Notes: generated by a model from the letters alone, not told the origin. 49,370 nt of DNA from Gammaproteobacteria bacterium (GCA_021151625.1 JAGKWY010000035.1:1-49370); one strand, 5' to 3'; shown: positions 16,569 through 25,484, counted from the first letter of the stretch. A program made the numbers and translations.

Positions 16569-19331
16569 ATGCGCTTTGATGAATTTGAGCTGGATGAAGC
16601 CAATGCGCAGCTGACTCGTGCCGGTCAGGTTTTGCATTTGCCACCCAAAGCGTTTTCGGTGTTATGTGTATTGGCTGCGCAAGCGGGCCGGCTAGTACGC
16701 AAGGATGATTTGTTTGATGCGGTCTGGGGGCATAAATACGTCAGTGATTCGGTACTGAAAACAGCAATTAGCCAATTGCGTACCGTATTGGCTGATGACG
16801 CGGCCCAGCCACGATTTATAGAAACTGTAGCGCGTTTGGGGTATCGCTTTATTGCTCAACCAGTATCGATTGATTGCACATCTGCGGCTGGAGTAGTTGG
16901 CAGTGAAGTGCCAGAGCAACGCGTTATCACTTCAAAACCAGATCTTGCTTCAAAGAATTCCGTCGCTGCAACAGGCTTATTGCGTGCGGAAAATAATTCT
17001 TCTCCAGCCTCCGCGATGATTGGTCGCGAACCTGCGTTGATGCAATTGCAGTCCGCATGGGAAAAAGCCAGTGTGGGGCAATCTGGATTACTTTGGGTGG
17101 CGGGCGATGCTGGTGTAGGCAAAAGTACCCTGATTGAACATTTTGTTTTGCGCAGTGGTGCGGCGGTTATTGCCAGTGGTCAATGCGTGGAGCAATACGG
17201 TGCCGGTGAGCCTTATTTGCCGGTGTTGCAAGCGCTGGGAACACTGGCCCGTACCTATGAAGAATTACCAGCATTAATGCGTGTAAATGCACCCACCTGG
17301 TTTATCCAAATGCCCTGGTTGGCCAGTGAAAATGAGCGCGCCATATTAGGCCGTGAATTAATTGGAACCAGCCACGAGCGAATGGTGCGCGAATTTATTA
17401 AATTGCTGGAATTGTTTACGCAAAGTAAACCCCTGCTATTAATTACCGAAGATTTGCACTGGGGTGATCACGCAACCTTGCGTTTAATGGATTATGTAGC
17501 GCGCTCGCACAGCGCAATGAAATTATTGTGGATTTCCAGTTTTCGCCTCACACAAGTTATTGCGCAAAATCATCCCTTGCAAACCTTGCGGCACGAATTG
17601 AAATTGCATCGTTTATGCGATGAGATTTTGCTGGATTCATTTTCAGAAGCTGAAGTGGCGGAGTACCTGGCAACGCGCTTATCCAATGTGAGCCTTCCTG
17701 AAGCGGTGATTCGCCGCTTGCATCAGCATACCGACGGTTTGCCGCTGTTTCTTTCCAGTGTTATAGATTCGCTTTTGCAAACGCGCACAGAAAATAATCT
17801 GGCCGATATGCACTGGTTGCGTGACGGTTTGCTAAATAGTTTGCCGGTGCCGGAAGATCTCTCGGGGACACTGGATCGGCAAATTGAAATGCTGGATGCG
17901 CAAACCGGTAGATTGCTTGAGGTGGCTAGTGCTTGTGGTGCGGAATTTCGCGCGGGCACTTTAGCCAATATTCTGGATCTGGATTTGTTGATCGTTTGTG
18001 ATCTGCTGGATGTGTTGGTGCGACGGCAAATCTGGGTACGCCATGAATCGCTACTGGATTTACCAGATGGCGCCATCGATACCGTTTATGCATTTCGTCA
18101 TGTTATTTACAAGCACGCATTTTATCGTCGCCTTGGGCCGTCACAGCGAGTGCAACTGCATCGTCGTGTGGTACGCGCGTTGGTTGCTGACCAGTCGCTC
18201 GGTATTGTGGTAACGCCAGTGGAGTTGGCTTATCACTATGAGCAGGGCAGGGAATTTATCGCGGCGCTGACTCATTATGTAAAAGCAACCGAGCTTGCCC
18301 TGGGGCAATTTGCGCCGAAAGAAGCGGAAGAGCTTTGTCGGCATGGATTGCAATTGCTGCCCCAAATTCCTGATGGACAGGAGCGCCAGGAATTGGAGTT
18401 AATGCTCTTGGCCCACCTGGCTACCGCGTGCTCGCAGCTCTACGGAATCTCTTCCAATGAAGCGCGCGAAGTGTTGATTCGTGCACAAGATATTTGCGGC
18501 AATCTGCCGCTAACACCACAGCGTGCTTTATTGCTGATTAGTCTTGGCTGGAATTTATATGGTCGCGCTGAATATGCCAGCGCCAACGCATTGGGCGAGC
18601 AAGTTCATGCATTGGGGCGTGCATATGCAAACCCGGTGTTGATTATCAGCGCCTGTAATATGTTGGGAATAATTTCTGCAACTTGTGGCCATCCAGCAGT
18701 CGCACTTGAGCATTTAAAGGAAGGGCTTGCAGCTGCAGATGCTTTGGGTGACGCCTTACCGAAGGCGCCTTTTTTTATCGACCCGCGCATCACCATGCGT
18801 TCTGTGCTTGCGGTAACTCTGGTTTCCATGGGCTTGGCCGAAGAGGCGCGCGCAGAAGCCAGTGCAGCAATCGCTGCGGCTGATGCGCTGGGGCGGGTTA
18901 TGGCCCGCTGTTTTTCCCGCCGCTGCGCGACGGTCGTAGAGATGCGTTTACGCAACCCACGGCGCGCACGTGTATACACGGAAGCGCTGGGTGAAATTAT
19001 TGCTGCCACCGGTTTGGTGCAACCTGTTGCGCCTTACAAATGGATGCACGGTTGGGTAGAGGCTCACGAAGGTAATGTGCAAGCTGGATTGGAATTAATA
19101 AAAGCCGGTTATGCGATGCATGTAGGCATGGGCATGATGACTGGGCGCGTGGAAGCGATTATTTGCCTGATTGATGTGTTGATATTAAATAACGAGTGGG
19201 AGCAGGCAAGCACCTGGCTGGAAGAGGCAAGAACTCTCAGCGCTTCATTAGGTGAGGATTCCTACTTGCCCGACTTGGAAAAGTTTTCGCTGTGTATCGC
19301 TACACGCCAAGTGCTACCTCTTAGTAGTTAA
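16569..19331 (+). CDS. Winged-helix, AAA-16 ATPase and TPR-like transcriptional regulator
   Basis: A 920-residue cytoplasmic regulator. Residues 1-97 are an OmpR/CadC-type winged helix (FDEFELDEANAQL, then VSDSVLKTAISQLR as the recognition helix and ARLGYRF as the wing). An ATPase domain starts near 150 (MIGREPAL) with a P-loop GDAGVGKST around 179-187 and Walker B-like LLLITEDLHW. The C-terminal 400 residues are Ala/Leu-rich helical repeats resembling TPRs. This is the STAND-like build of signal-responsive activators. It lies just before the efflux operon on the same strand and may control it (inference from position only). The inducer is unknown. Confidence 0.82.
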   Translation: MRFDEFELDEANAQLTRAGQVLHLPPKAFSVLCVLAAQAGRLVRKDDLFDAVWGHKYVSDSVLKTAISQLRTVLADDAAQPRFIETVARLGYRFIAQPVSIDCTSAAGVVGSEVPEQRVITSKPDLASKNSVAATGLLRAENNSSPASAMIGREPALMQLQSAWEKASVGQSGLLWVAGDAGVGKSTLIEHFVLRSGAAVIASGQCVEQYGAGEPYLPVLQALGTLARTYEELPALMRVNAPTWFIQMPWLASENERAILGRELIGTSHERMVREFIKLLELFTQSKPLLLITEDLHWGDHATLRLMDYVARSHSAMKLLWISSFRLTQVIAQNHPLQTLRHELKLHRLCDEILLDSFSEAEVAEYLATRLSNVSLPEAVIRRLHQHTDGLPLFLSSVIDSLLQTRTENNLADMHWLRDGLLNSLPVPEDLSGTLDRQIEMLDAQTGRLLEVASACGAEFRAGTLANILDLDLLIVCDLLDVLVRRQIWVRHESLLDLPDGAIDTVYAFRHVIYKHAFYRRLGPSQRVQLHRRVVRALVADQSLGIVVTPVELAYHYEQGREFIAALTHYVKATELALGQFAPKEAEELCRHGLQLLPQIPDGQERQELELMLLAHLATACSQLYGISSNEAREVLIRAQDICGNLPLTPQRALLLISLGWNLYGRAEYASANALGEQVHALGRAYANPVLIISACNMLGIISATCGHPAVALEHLKEGLAAADALGDALPKAPFFIDPRITMRSVLAVTLVSMGLAEEARAEASAAIAAADALGRVMARCFSRRCATVVEMRLRNPRRARVYTEALGEIIAATGLVQPVAPYKWMHGWVEAHEGNVQAGLELIKAGYAMHVGMGMMTGRVEAIICLIDVLILNNEWEQASTWLEEARTLSASLGEDSYLPDLEKFSLCIATRQVLPLSS

Positions 19332-19342
19332 ATCCCTCCTAA

Positions 19343-19449
19343 CCTCCCTTTATTAAAGGGAGGGACTTGGTTCCCCCTCTTTAACAAAGAGGGGCTAGGG
19401 GAGATTAAAGGTTCCCCTCTTTGAAAAAGAGGGGCCAGGGGAGATTAAA
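19343..19449. repeat. REP-like palindromic intergenic repeats
   Basis: Three palindromes sit in tandem. The first is CCTCCCTTTATTAAAGGGAGG (19343-19363). Two homologous units follow (about 19373-19409 and 19414-19449): each holds a hairpin CCCCTCTTT/AAAGAGGGG and ends with AGGGGAGATTAAA. Such C/G-rich hairpin repeats are common between genes in many proteobacteria. They occupy the gap between the large regulator and the efflux operon and could also weaken read-through. Confidence 0.8.
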
Positions 19450-19549
19450 CGAAAAACCAAAACAAGACCGAAACAAGACCCTTACCGGACAACTCCCGTT
19501 TTACCCCTCCCTAGAATGTGCTCGTACCAAGGTTATTCACGAGCACCCT

Positions 19550-19777
19550 ATGATTCTCAGTACCCGCACCAGTTACCCGCAAGCACACACCTATGTGGTG
19601 AAGCTGCACCGGGACGCCATTCCCCATGAGGGTCGGATCTTTGGGCGCATCGAGCATTTAGCCTCGGGCATCCAGTTGTATTTCAACTCGGGCGAAGAGC
19701 TTATCGCACGCCTTATCGAAGCGACGGAGCACGCCGATCCATCACAGGAGAATGACCATGACCACGCCGGTTTTTAA
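19550..19777 (+). CDS. Small conserved-looking protein at head of efflux operon
   Basis: A 75-residue soluble protein of unknown function. The pattern IFGRIEHLASGIQLYFNSGEELIARL resembles small uncharacterised proteins that I recall with a similar 'GRVEH..SG....F.S.EEL..L' core (from memory, not checked). The tail is acidic and His-rich. The ATG at 19550 is preferred over an in-frame upstream start at 19421, which would put coding sequence inside the palindromic repeats. Its end overlaps the outer-membrane factor gene by 20 bp, suggesting coupled translation. Confidence 0.5.
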   Translation: MILSTRTSYPQAHTYVVKLHRDAIPHEGRIFGRIEHLASGIQLYFNSGEELIARLIEATEHADPSQENDHDHAGF

Positions 19778-21230
19778 ACCGCAGCGGCTAATACTGTGCA
19801 TTTCAGTATTAGCTGGCAGCGCACTGCTAACCGCTTGTGCGAGCTTGCCTGGGCACGCAGATATGGCCCGCACTAAATCCATTAACAGTTATGCAAGTGA
19901 TAAAACGTTTGCGCAAATTTCCACTGCCGGAAACAGCACACAGGAAAATTGGCCCACCACAGAGTGGTGGATTGATTACGGCGATGCGCAATTAAATCAA
20001 TTGATGAAAGACGCTTTCGCTGAATCGCCTTCGTTGCAGATTGCGCAGGCGCGCCTGGCAAGGGCGCAGGCCTACCAGGATGTGACCGGTAGTGCGCGGT
20101 TGCCGCAAATCAGTGCCAGCACCAATATCACGGAACAAAAGCTTAGCTACAACCATTTGACTCCCTCGGCCATGACACCACATGGCTGGAATGATTACGG
20201 CCGAACTTCACTGGATTTTTCCTGGGAGCTGGATTTTTTTGGCCGCAATCGCGCAGCACTTGCCGCGGCCACATCAGATGCAGAGGCCGCGCGTGCGGAT
20301 GTTGCGCAAGCGCAATTAAGTTTATCCGCGTCTATCGCATTGGCTTACGCAGAATTCGCGCGTTTATTCGCTGCACGCGATACAGCGGATTCCGCGGTCA
20401 GGATTCGCGTTACTACCGCATCCTTATTTGAGCAGCGCTACCGCAACGGTTTGGAAACCCTGGGAAGTTTGCGTCAGGCTGAAGCGCGTCGCGCTAGTGC
20501 ACAGGTTGATCTTGCATCGCTCGATGAACAATTAGCGTTGCAGCGCAACCGCATTGCGGCGCTATTGGGTGCAGGGCCAGATCGCGGCCTTTTATTAACA
20601 CGACCACAACTTAATGTGAGTAAAGATTTTTCTTTGCCAGCGCAACTTTCGGCCAATTTGTTGGGGCGTCGTCCCGATTTGGCTGTGGCGCGTTTGCGCG
20701 CAGAGGCTGCTGCAAAGCGAATCGATCAAGCACGGATCGCGTTTTATCCCAACATAAACCTAACGGCTTATACCGGGTTTCAGTCCCTGGGGTTGGATAT
20801 GTTGACGAAAGAGGGGTCATCCATTGGCAGTGTTGGCCCGGCAATTTCCTTACCGATTTTTAATGGCGAAAAATTGCGTGGGCAGTTGCGTGGTACGCGC
20901 GCGGAATATCAGGAAGCAGTTGCTAATTATGAACGCACGTTAATACAAGCCTTGCAAGATGTTGCAGATGCAACCGTGAGTTACAAGGCATTGCATAACG
21001 AATTAACGGCGAGCAATCAGGCAGTTGCAGCGGCGCGTGAGGCCTGGCAATCGCAACAAAATCGCTATCGCGGCGGGATCAGTGCCTATCTCGATGTGCT
21101 TACCGCAGAAGATTATTTCTTATCCACCGAACGCGTGCAAACTGAACTCCATACGCGTGCATTCGCATTGGATATTTCACTCAAGAAGGCACTTGGTGGC
21201 GGTTACCAGAATTCCACTTTTTCATTTTAA
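19758..21230 (+). CDS. Outer-membrane efflux lipoprotein (NodT/OprM family)
   Basis: A 490-residue outer-membrane factor. Residues 1-27 form a lipoprotein signal with the lipobox LLTAC (acylated C27). Two repeated OEP domains follow (about 70-260 and 290-480) with the family's helical hairpins and phrases such as WWIDYGDAQLNQL, SLDFSWELDFFGRNRA and RRPDLAVARLRAEAA. It would form the trimeric channel across the outer membrane for the EmrA/EmrB-like pump encoded next. The start at 19758 is chosen over 19752 because AGGAG at 19746-19750 then has normal spacing. Confidence 0.92.
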   Translation: MTTPVFKPQRLILCISVLAGSALLTACASLPGHADMARTKSINSYASDKTFAQISTAGNSTQENWPTTEWWIDYGDAQLNQLMKDAFAESPSLQIAQARLARAQAYQDVTGSARLPQISASTNITEQKLSYNHLTPSAMTPHGWNDYGRTSLDFSWELDFFGRNRAALAAATSDAEAARADVAQAQLSLSASIALAYAEFARLFAARDTADSAVRIRVTTASLFEQRYRNGLETLGSLRQAEARRASAQVDLASLDEQLALQRNRIAALLGAGPDRGLLLTRPQLNVSKDFSLPAQLSANLLGRRPDLAVARLRAEAAAKRIDQARIAFYPNINLTAYTGFQSLGLDMLTKEGSSIGSVGPAISLPIFNGEKLRGQLRGTRAEYQEAVANYERTLIQALQDVADATVSYKALHNELTASNQAVAAAREAWQSQQNRYRGGISAYLDVLTAEDYFLSTERVQTELHTRAFALDISLKKALGGGYQNSTFSF

Positions 21231-21258
21231 TTTATTTTATTTTTAAAGGAGAGACCTC

Positions 21259-22374
21259 ATGACCAGTATGTTACCTGAACCAGTCACTGATACAGGCATC
21301 GACACAGCTTCATCACCCACTAACCCGCAGAAACGCAAACGCCTGTTTTTAGTGCTCGGTGCTGTGGTTGCAAAAATTGCGTTTGGTTATGCCTGGTACC
21401 AACACAGTTATGCGTCGCATTTTGTGTCTACCGACAACGCGTACACCGCCGCTGAAACCGCACAAGTAACACCAACGGTTGCTGGCATTGTACGCGAGGT
21501 GTATGTCGCCGATACCGCACAGGTTAACGCGGGCGATATTGTCGTGGTGCTGGATGATACCGATGCAAAACTCGCGCTGGATCAAGCCGAGGCGGAGTTA
21601 GGTCGTGCCTTGCGCCGTGTGCGCGGTTACGTGGCAAGTGATGCGAATCTTGCTGCGAAAGTTATCGCGGCGCGCGCTGATCTTGAACGTACCAAAGTGG
21701 AGTTAAATCGTCGCCAGGCATTGGCGGATTCAGGTTCAGTATCCACTGAAGAATTAACCAAGGCAGTTAATGCGTTTGATACTGCAAAAGCAAATTTTGC
21801 CGCAGCAGAAGCCGCACGCGAAGCTAATGCAGTATTCATTGCTGGCACCACTGAGGAAAACAATCCCGAAGTGACATTAATGCGTGCGAAACGCGATCAG
21901 GCGCGGGTAAACCTGGAGCGCACAATTATTCGTGCACCGGTAACTGGTGTGGTTGCACGGCGCTCGGTGCAAGTTGGGCAGCAACTGCAAGCGGGCAGCC
22001 CGATTCTTTCCATTGTGCCGCTCGCTAATGTGCATGTGGATGCAAATTTTAAAGAGGGGCAATTGGCAAAAGTGCAAATCGGTCAGAGAGTGGAAATCGA
22101 ATCAGATTTGTACGGCAGCAATGTGAAATATCACGGTGTGGTGATTGGTCTGTCCGGTGGGACTGGTTCTACCTTTGCAACTATTCCTGCGCAAAATGCA
22201 ACGGGAAACTGGATCAAAGTTGTTCAGCGTTTACCGGTACGCATTGAACTGGATAAAAATGAACTGGCCGAACGCCCTTTGCAAATTGGTCTTTCAATGA
22301 CGGCCACTATCGACACGCGTAGTAAAGAAAATACCAATGGGCAGCATAAAAAAGTTCTCAGTAAATTGAACTAA
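21259..22374 (+). CDS. emrA: EmrA/HlyD-family periplasmic adaptor
   Basis: A 371-residue membrane fusion protein. One N-terminal transmembrane helix (about 29-47) anchors it in the inner membrane. A lipoyl-type half motif (TAAETAQVTPTVAGIVREVYV), a coiled-coil hairpin (about 105-200) and the second lipoyl half (IIRAPVTGVVARRSVQVGQQLQAG) follow, then a beta-barrel. This is the EmrA arrangement used with MFS DHA2 pumps. An ATG follows AAAGGAGAG. It is 28 bp from the outer-membrane factor and 16 bp before the pump gene. The substrate is unknown. Confidence 0.92.
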   Translation: MTSMLPEPVTDTGIDTASSPTNPQKRKRLFLVLGAVVAKIAFGYAWYQHSYASHFVSTDNAYTAAETAQVTPTVAGIVREVYVADTAQVNAGDIVVVLDDTDAKLALDQAEAELGRALRRVRGYVASDANLAAKVIAARADLERTKVELNRRQALADSGSVSTEELTKAVNAFDTAKANFAAAEAAREANAVFIAGTTEENNPEVTLMRAKRDQARVNLERTIIRAPVTGVVARRSVQVGQQLQAGSPILSIVPLANVHVDANFKEGQLAKVQIGQRVEIESDLYGSNVKYHGVVIGLSGGTGSTFATIPAQNATGNWIKVVQRLPVRIELDKNELAERPLQIGLSMTATIDTRSKENTNGQHKKVLSKLN

Positions 22375-22390
22375 AGGATAGGTGATAGTT

Positions 22391-23935
22391 ATGACATCTT
22401 CACAACAGGCGCTGGCAGAGCCGGGCCCGCTAACTGGAGGAAAACTCTGGCTAGCGGCAATACTGCTCGCCGCGGCGAATTTTATTGCGGTGCTCGATAT
22501 GACTATCGCGAATGTTTCGGTACCCAATATTGCAGGCAGCTTGGGAATCAGCAGTAGCCAGGGAACCTGGGTAATTACTTCTTACGCAATTGCAGAAGCG
22601 ATTGTGGTTCCGTTAACCGGGTGGTTGGCGGCGCGCTTTGGTGCGGTGCGCTTATTTGCGGTGTGTATGTGTTTGTTCGGATTTTTCTCGGTGGTGTGCG
22701 GTATGGCCAGCTCATTGGGCATGCTGGTATTTGGCCGCATTATGCAAGGGTTGGCAGGCGGCCCATTAATGCCATTATCGCAAACATTATTGCTGCGTAT
22801 TTTTCCCAAAGAAAAAGCACCGGCAGCCACGGCGCTTTGGGCAATGACTACCTTAACAGCGCCTATCCTTGGGCCTATTCTGGGCGGAACCCTGTGCGAT
22901 AATTTTGCCTGGCCGATTATCTTTTTTATTAATGTTCCTATCGCTTTAATTTGTGCACCTATCGCCTGGCGTATGTTAAAGCGTTACGAAGAATCGTTGG
23001 TGCGGGCCCCCATTGATGTCATTGGTTTGGTGTTGTTAATAGTTTTTGTTGGCACCTTGCAACTGATGCTTGACCTCGGCAAGGAACATGATTGGTTTGA
23101 ATCAACAGAAATTTGTTTGCTGGCTGTGGTTGCTGCAATTGGTTTTATCGCGTTTCTGATTTGGGAATTCACCGAGCCTCATCCCATTGTGAATTTGCGC
23201 GTATTTCGTCACCGTGGTTTTGCAACAGCGGTGTTAACTATCAGCCTGGGCTTTGGCGCCATGTTTGCCGCTAACGTACTCACGCCTTTATGGTTGCAAA
23301 GTTATATGAATTACACATCTACCTGGGCGGGTCTCGCCTGTGCCTGGGGTGGCGTGCTTGCGGTATTTGCCGCACCTATTGCCGGTGTATTAATGACGAA
23401 ACTGGATCCACGTAAATTAATCTGCGCGGGTTTATTGTGGTTAGGTTTTATTATGTGGGTGAGGGTGGATGCCACTACTGATATCACCTTCTGGCAAATT
23501 TCGTTACCTCTATTATTTATGGGAATAGGCTTGCCCTTTTTCTTTGTGCCGCTCACTGCATTGGCGCTGGGAAGTGTGAAACCGGAAGAAATGGCATCAG
23601 CAGCAGGTTTGATGAATTTTTTGCGAACCTTATCCGGTGCGGTTGCCACCTCCATAGTGACAACCTCCTGGGAAAGTAAAACCTCGGTTATGCATGCAGA
23701 ACTGGCGGGTTCTGTCGATGCCAGTGGCGAAACCTTACGCTCACTCACCAGTTCGGGTTTTACACCGGAAGGTGCGCGCACGGTGATTGATAATATGGCG
23801 CAAGGGCAGAGCGTTATGCTGGCGACCAATGAAATTATGTTGATTGTTTCGGTGGTGTTTTGTTTGTCGGCATTAATTATCTGGCTGGCCCCAAAGCCTG
23901 CGCATGCCGTTGATATGAGTAAAGTGGGTCATTAA
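22391..23935 (+). CDS. emrB: EmrB-family (DHA2) drug:H+ antiporter
   Basis: A 514-residue MFS transporter with about 14 transmembrane helices, as in the DHA2 family. Motifs include the helix 1 sequence VLDMTIANVSVPNIAGSLG, motif A-like GWLAARFGAVRLF between helices 2 and 3, and the helix 5 Gly/Pro-rich stretch APILGPILGGTL. It pumps toxic or amphipathic compounds from the cytoplasm or inner membrane into the EmrA-outer-membrane channel. The ATG at 22391 is preferred over an in-frame GTG at 22382. The thioesterase gene follows 30 bp downstream. Confidence 0.92.
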   Translation: MTSSQQALAEPGPLTGGKLWLAAILLAAANFIAVLDMTIANVSVPNIAGSLGISSSQGTWVITSYAIAEAIVVPLTGWLAARFGAVRLFAVCMCLFGFFSVVCGMASSLGMLVFGRIMQGLAGGPLMPLSQTLLLRIFPKEKAPAATALWAMTTLTAPILGPILGGTLCDNFAWPIIFFINVPIALICAPIAWRMLKRYEESLVRAPIDVIGLVLLIVFVGTLQLMLDLGKEHDWFESTEICLLAVVAAIGFIAFLIWEFTEPHPIVNLRVFRHRGFATAVLTISLGFGAMFAANVLTPLWLQSYMNYTSTWAGLACAWGGVLAVFAAPIAGVLMTKLDPRKLICAGLLWLGFIMWVRVDATTDITFWQISLPLLFMGIGLPFFFVPLTALALGSVKPEEMASAAGLMNFLRTLSGAVATSIVTTSWESKTSVMHAELAGSVDASGETLRSLTSSGFTPEGARTVIDNMAQGQSVMLATNEIMLIVSVVFCLSALIIWLAPKPAHAVDMSKVGH

Positions 23936-23965
23936 CAACATCTCTTTAATAAGTGGAGTTACATC

Positions 23966-24370
23966 ATGCTAACAATTGGTGATACCGCACAGGCTGAATT
24001 TATTGTTCAGCCTTCTGATACTGCAAAAATGTTATCTACTTCAGCAGAAGATGATTTTCCTGAAGTATTTGCCACCTCGCGCATGATCGCGTTAATGGAA
24101 CTCGTAGCCGCGCGCGCAATGCAAGCCAATTTAAATCCGGGGCAATTGTCTGTAGGTGTTTCGCTGAATGTGCGCCATATCGCCGCTACGCCAGTAGGCT
24201 GCAAGGTTTACGCAGTAGCAACATATCTGGGTACAGAAGGGAAACTATTTCGTTTTAAAGTAGAGGCCTGGGATGAAACCGGTTTGATCGGAGAGGGTGA
24301 TCACGAACGCGCGTTAGTTGACACTGAGCGTTTATTACAGGGAGCGAATAAGCGCAAACAATCGCGATAG
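23966..24370 (+). CDS. FlK-type hot-dog acyl-CoA thioesterase
   Basis: A 134-residue hot-dog thioesterase resembling fluoroacetyl-CoA thioesterase FlK. The triad of FlK (as I recall T42, E50 and H76) is matched with identical spacing by T37 (FATSRM), E45 (LMELVA) and H71 (VRHIAATP). The final strand carries GEGDHERALVD. These enzymes hydrolyse short or unusual acyl-CoAs. Its position as the last gene of the efflux operon suggests that the pump exports an organic acid or its analogue after CoA release; that link is inference. A terminator follows. Confidence 0.82.
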   Translation: MLTIGDTAQAEFIVQPSDTAKMLSTSAEDDFPEVFATSRMIALMELVAARAMQANLNPGQLSVGVSLNVRHIAATPVGCKVYAVATYLGTEGKLFRFKVEAWDETGLIGEGDHERALVDTERLLQGANKRKQSR

Positions 24371-24436
24371 TTTGTGTAATGGTGACGTTAGTCAGAGCCC
24401 ATATCGCGATGCCCGATTAAATAAATCCTGGTAAAG

Positions 24437-24459
24437 ATCCCTCTGGTGAGGGATTTTTA
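24437..24459 (+). terminator. Terminator of efflux operon
   Basis: Stem ATCCCTC/GAGGGAT (24437-24443 with 24448-24454), loop TGGT, followed by TTTTA. Confidence 0.8.
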
Positions 24460-24743
24460 TTTATTTTTCCGGTGACTATGAAATATTTTGATGAAGCTAT
24501 GGGTGCCATATTATTAATACTGAACATCAGGTCAGAAATTCCATATTGGTGATAAATCTAAATAATCCATATCAAAAATCTATTAAGCTGGTCGCTGAAA
24601 TCATTATTATGTTGGTTATTAGAACTGTACTTGGCAAAAAGTAAACTACACTCCGTTTTGTAGTAATAACTCTTTGTAATCCTTCTTTTTTCCTCGCAAC
24701 TACTGACCAAAAGAATTGTGACGTATGTCGCGCTCATGTCAGT

Positions 24744-24790
24744 TTCAATATTCTGATTCAATATTTTGTTCTCTATTCAGCCTGCTATAC
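24744..24790 (+). promoter_or_regulatory. Candidate promoter with direct repeat for GTPase operon
   Basis: TTCAATATT occurs twice 13 bp apart (24744-24752 and 24757-24765). Just after it lies an extended -10-like TGCTATAC (24783-24790) with a poor -35 near 24763-24770. It is placed 37 bp before the first start codon of the operon. Evidence is pattern only. Confidence 0.3.
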
Positions 24791-24826
24791 CTAGCCTAAA
24801 TGCCGTAGTGATTAAAGGTAGGCAAA

Positions 24827-25471
24827 TTGACCAGGTATTTAGGGTGTCTCGATTTGATTAAACCGGAAGTGGATCTGGTGCAAACTATTTTGCGCACCAG
24901 CTCGCGCCTGGATAATCGCTGGGAGTTGGTAGAAGCCGGAGAGTGCGATGCAATTCTGGTTTACAACGCCGACAAGGGTTTTCTGCCATTTCTACTTAAG
25001 CCGACTACAGAATTAATTTCAATTCGCCGTCGCGGCGATCAGTATCAAGGACATGTTTTCTTAAAACCTTTTCGAGCTGACGAGCTGATCGATACGCTAA
25101 TTAGTATTGAGACAGGCGTTCATGCCAAGCCAAAATTATCTGCTGTAGTAAATAATTCTGCATCTATCAGTTTTTTTCGGCTAAAAAAATGGCCACCCGC
25201 CGATATTTTTCGACAAGATAAATCCTATCTGTTACTGGCAGGTTATCTCAGTCGTGGAGCAAAAAGTTTTCAGGATTTGGTGGCCTTATCCGGCAGAGAG
25301 GCAGAGGTGTGCCATAACTTCTTGCAAATTTTGCGCGAGCGCGACCTGCTGTATGTTGATAGCGGGCGACCAGTACGCGTAGCCAATACGGAAGTTATGT
25401 CGTCACAAGTCCAGATTGAAAAAAAGGGGTTTCTATCCCTGCTTAGAAACAAATTGGGTTTAAGCAAATAG
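24827..25471 (+). CDS. Degenerate receiver-like plus winged-helix protein, first gene of GTPase/Roadblock operon
   Basis: A 214-residue soluble protein not assigned to a named family. The N-terminal 100 residues look like a receiver fold that has lost its phospho-acceptor site; the end GHVFLKPFRADELIDTLISIE resembles the last strand and helix of CheY domains (the usual K-P pair is retained). The C-terminal half has a winged-helix-like run: LLLAGYLSRGAKSFQDLV, then AEVCHNFLQILRERDLLYV. It starts with TTG at 24827 after an AAGGTAGG site. The next gene starts 13 bp after its stop. The architecture suggests a non-phosphorylated adaptor for the GTPase, comparable in role to the DUF742 protein of Streptomyces conservons (inference). 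Confidence 0.55.
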   Translation: MTRYLGCLDLIKPEVDLVQTILRTSSRLDNRWELVEAGECDAILVYNADKGFLPFLLKPTTELISIRRRGDQYQGHVFLKPFRADELIDTLISIETGVHAKPKLSAVVNNSASISFFRLKKWPPADIFRQDKSYLLLAGYLSRGAKSFQDLVALSGREAEVCHNFLQILRERDLLYVDSGRPVRVANTEVMSSQVQIEKKGFLSLLRNKLGLSK

Positions 25472-25484
25472 TCATGTGGTGGTT

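Larger units (their letters stand above)
24371..24826. other. 456-bp gap with a terminator and candidate promoter only
   Basis: No convincing gene is seen in this stretch. It holds the terminator of the efflux operon (24437-24459), an AT-rich middle with only short frames (a 24-codon frame from 24478 and a 67-codon frame on the minus strand, neither with a family resemblance), and a direct repeat plus candidate promoter for the GTPase operon near 24744-24790. Confidence 0.7.

Noticed and set aside
19421..19549. Upstream extension of the 75-residue protein to 118 residues
   Set aside because: The extension is encoded by the palindromic repeat and has basic low-complexity sequence; the ATG at 19550 is more plausible.
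23311..23829. A 172-codon minus-strand frame inside emrB
   Set aside because: It is antisense to conserved transmembrane segments of the pump; shadow frame.
24558..24761. A 67-codon minus-strand frame in the gap before the GTPase operon
   Set aside because: No ribosome site, AT-rich, biased composition and no family resemblance; probably chance.
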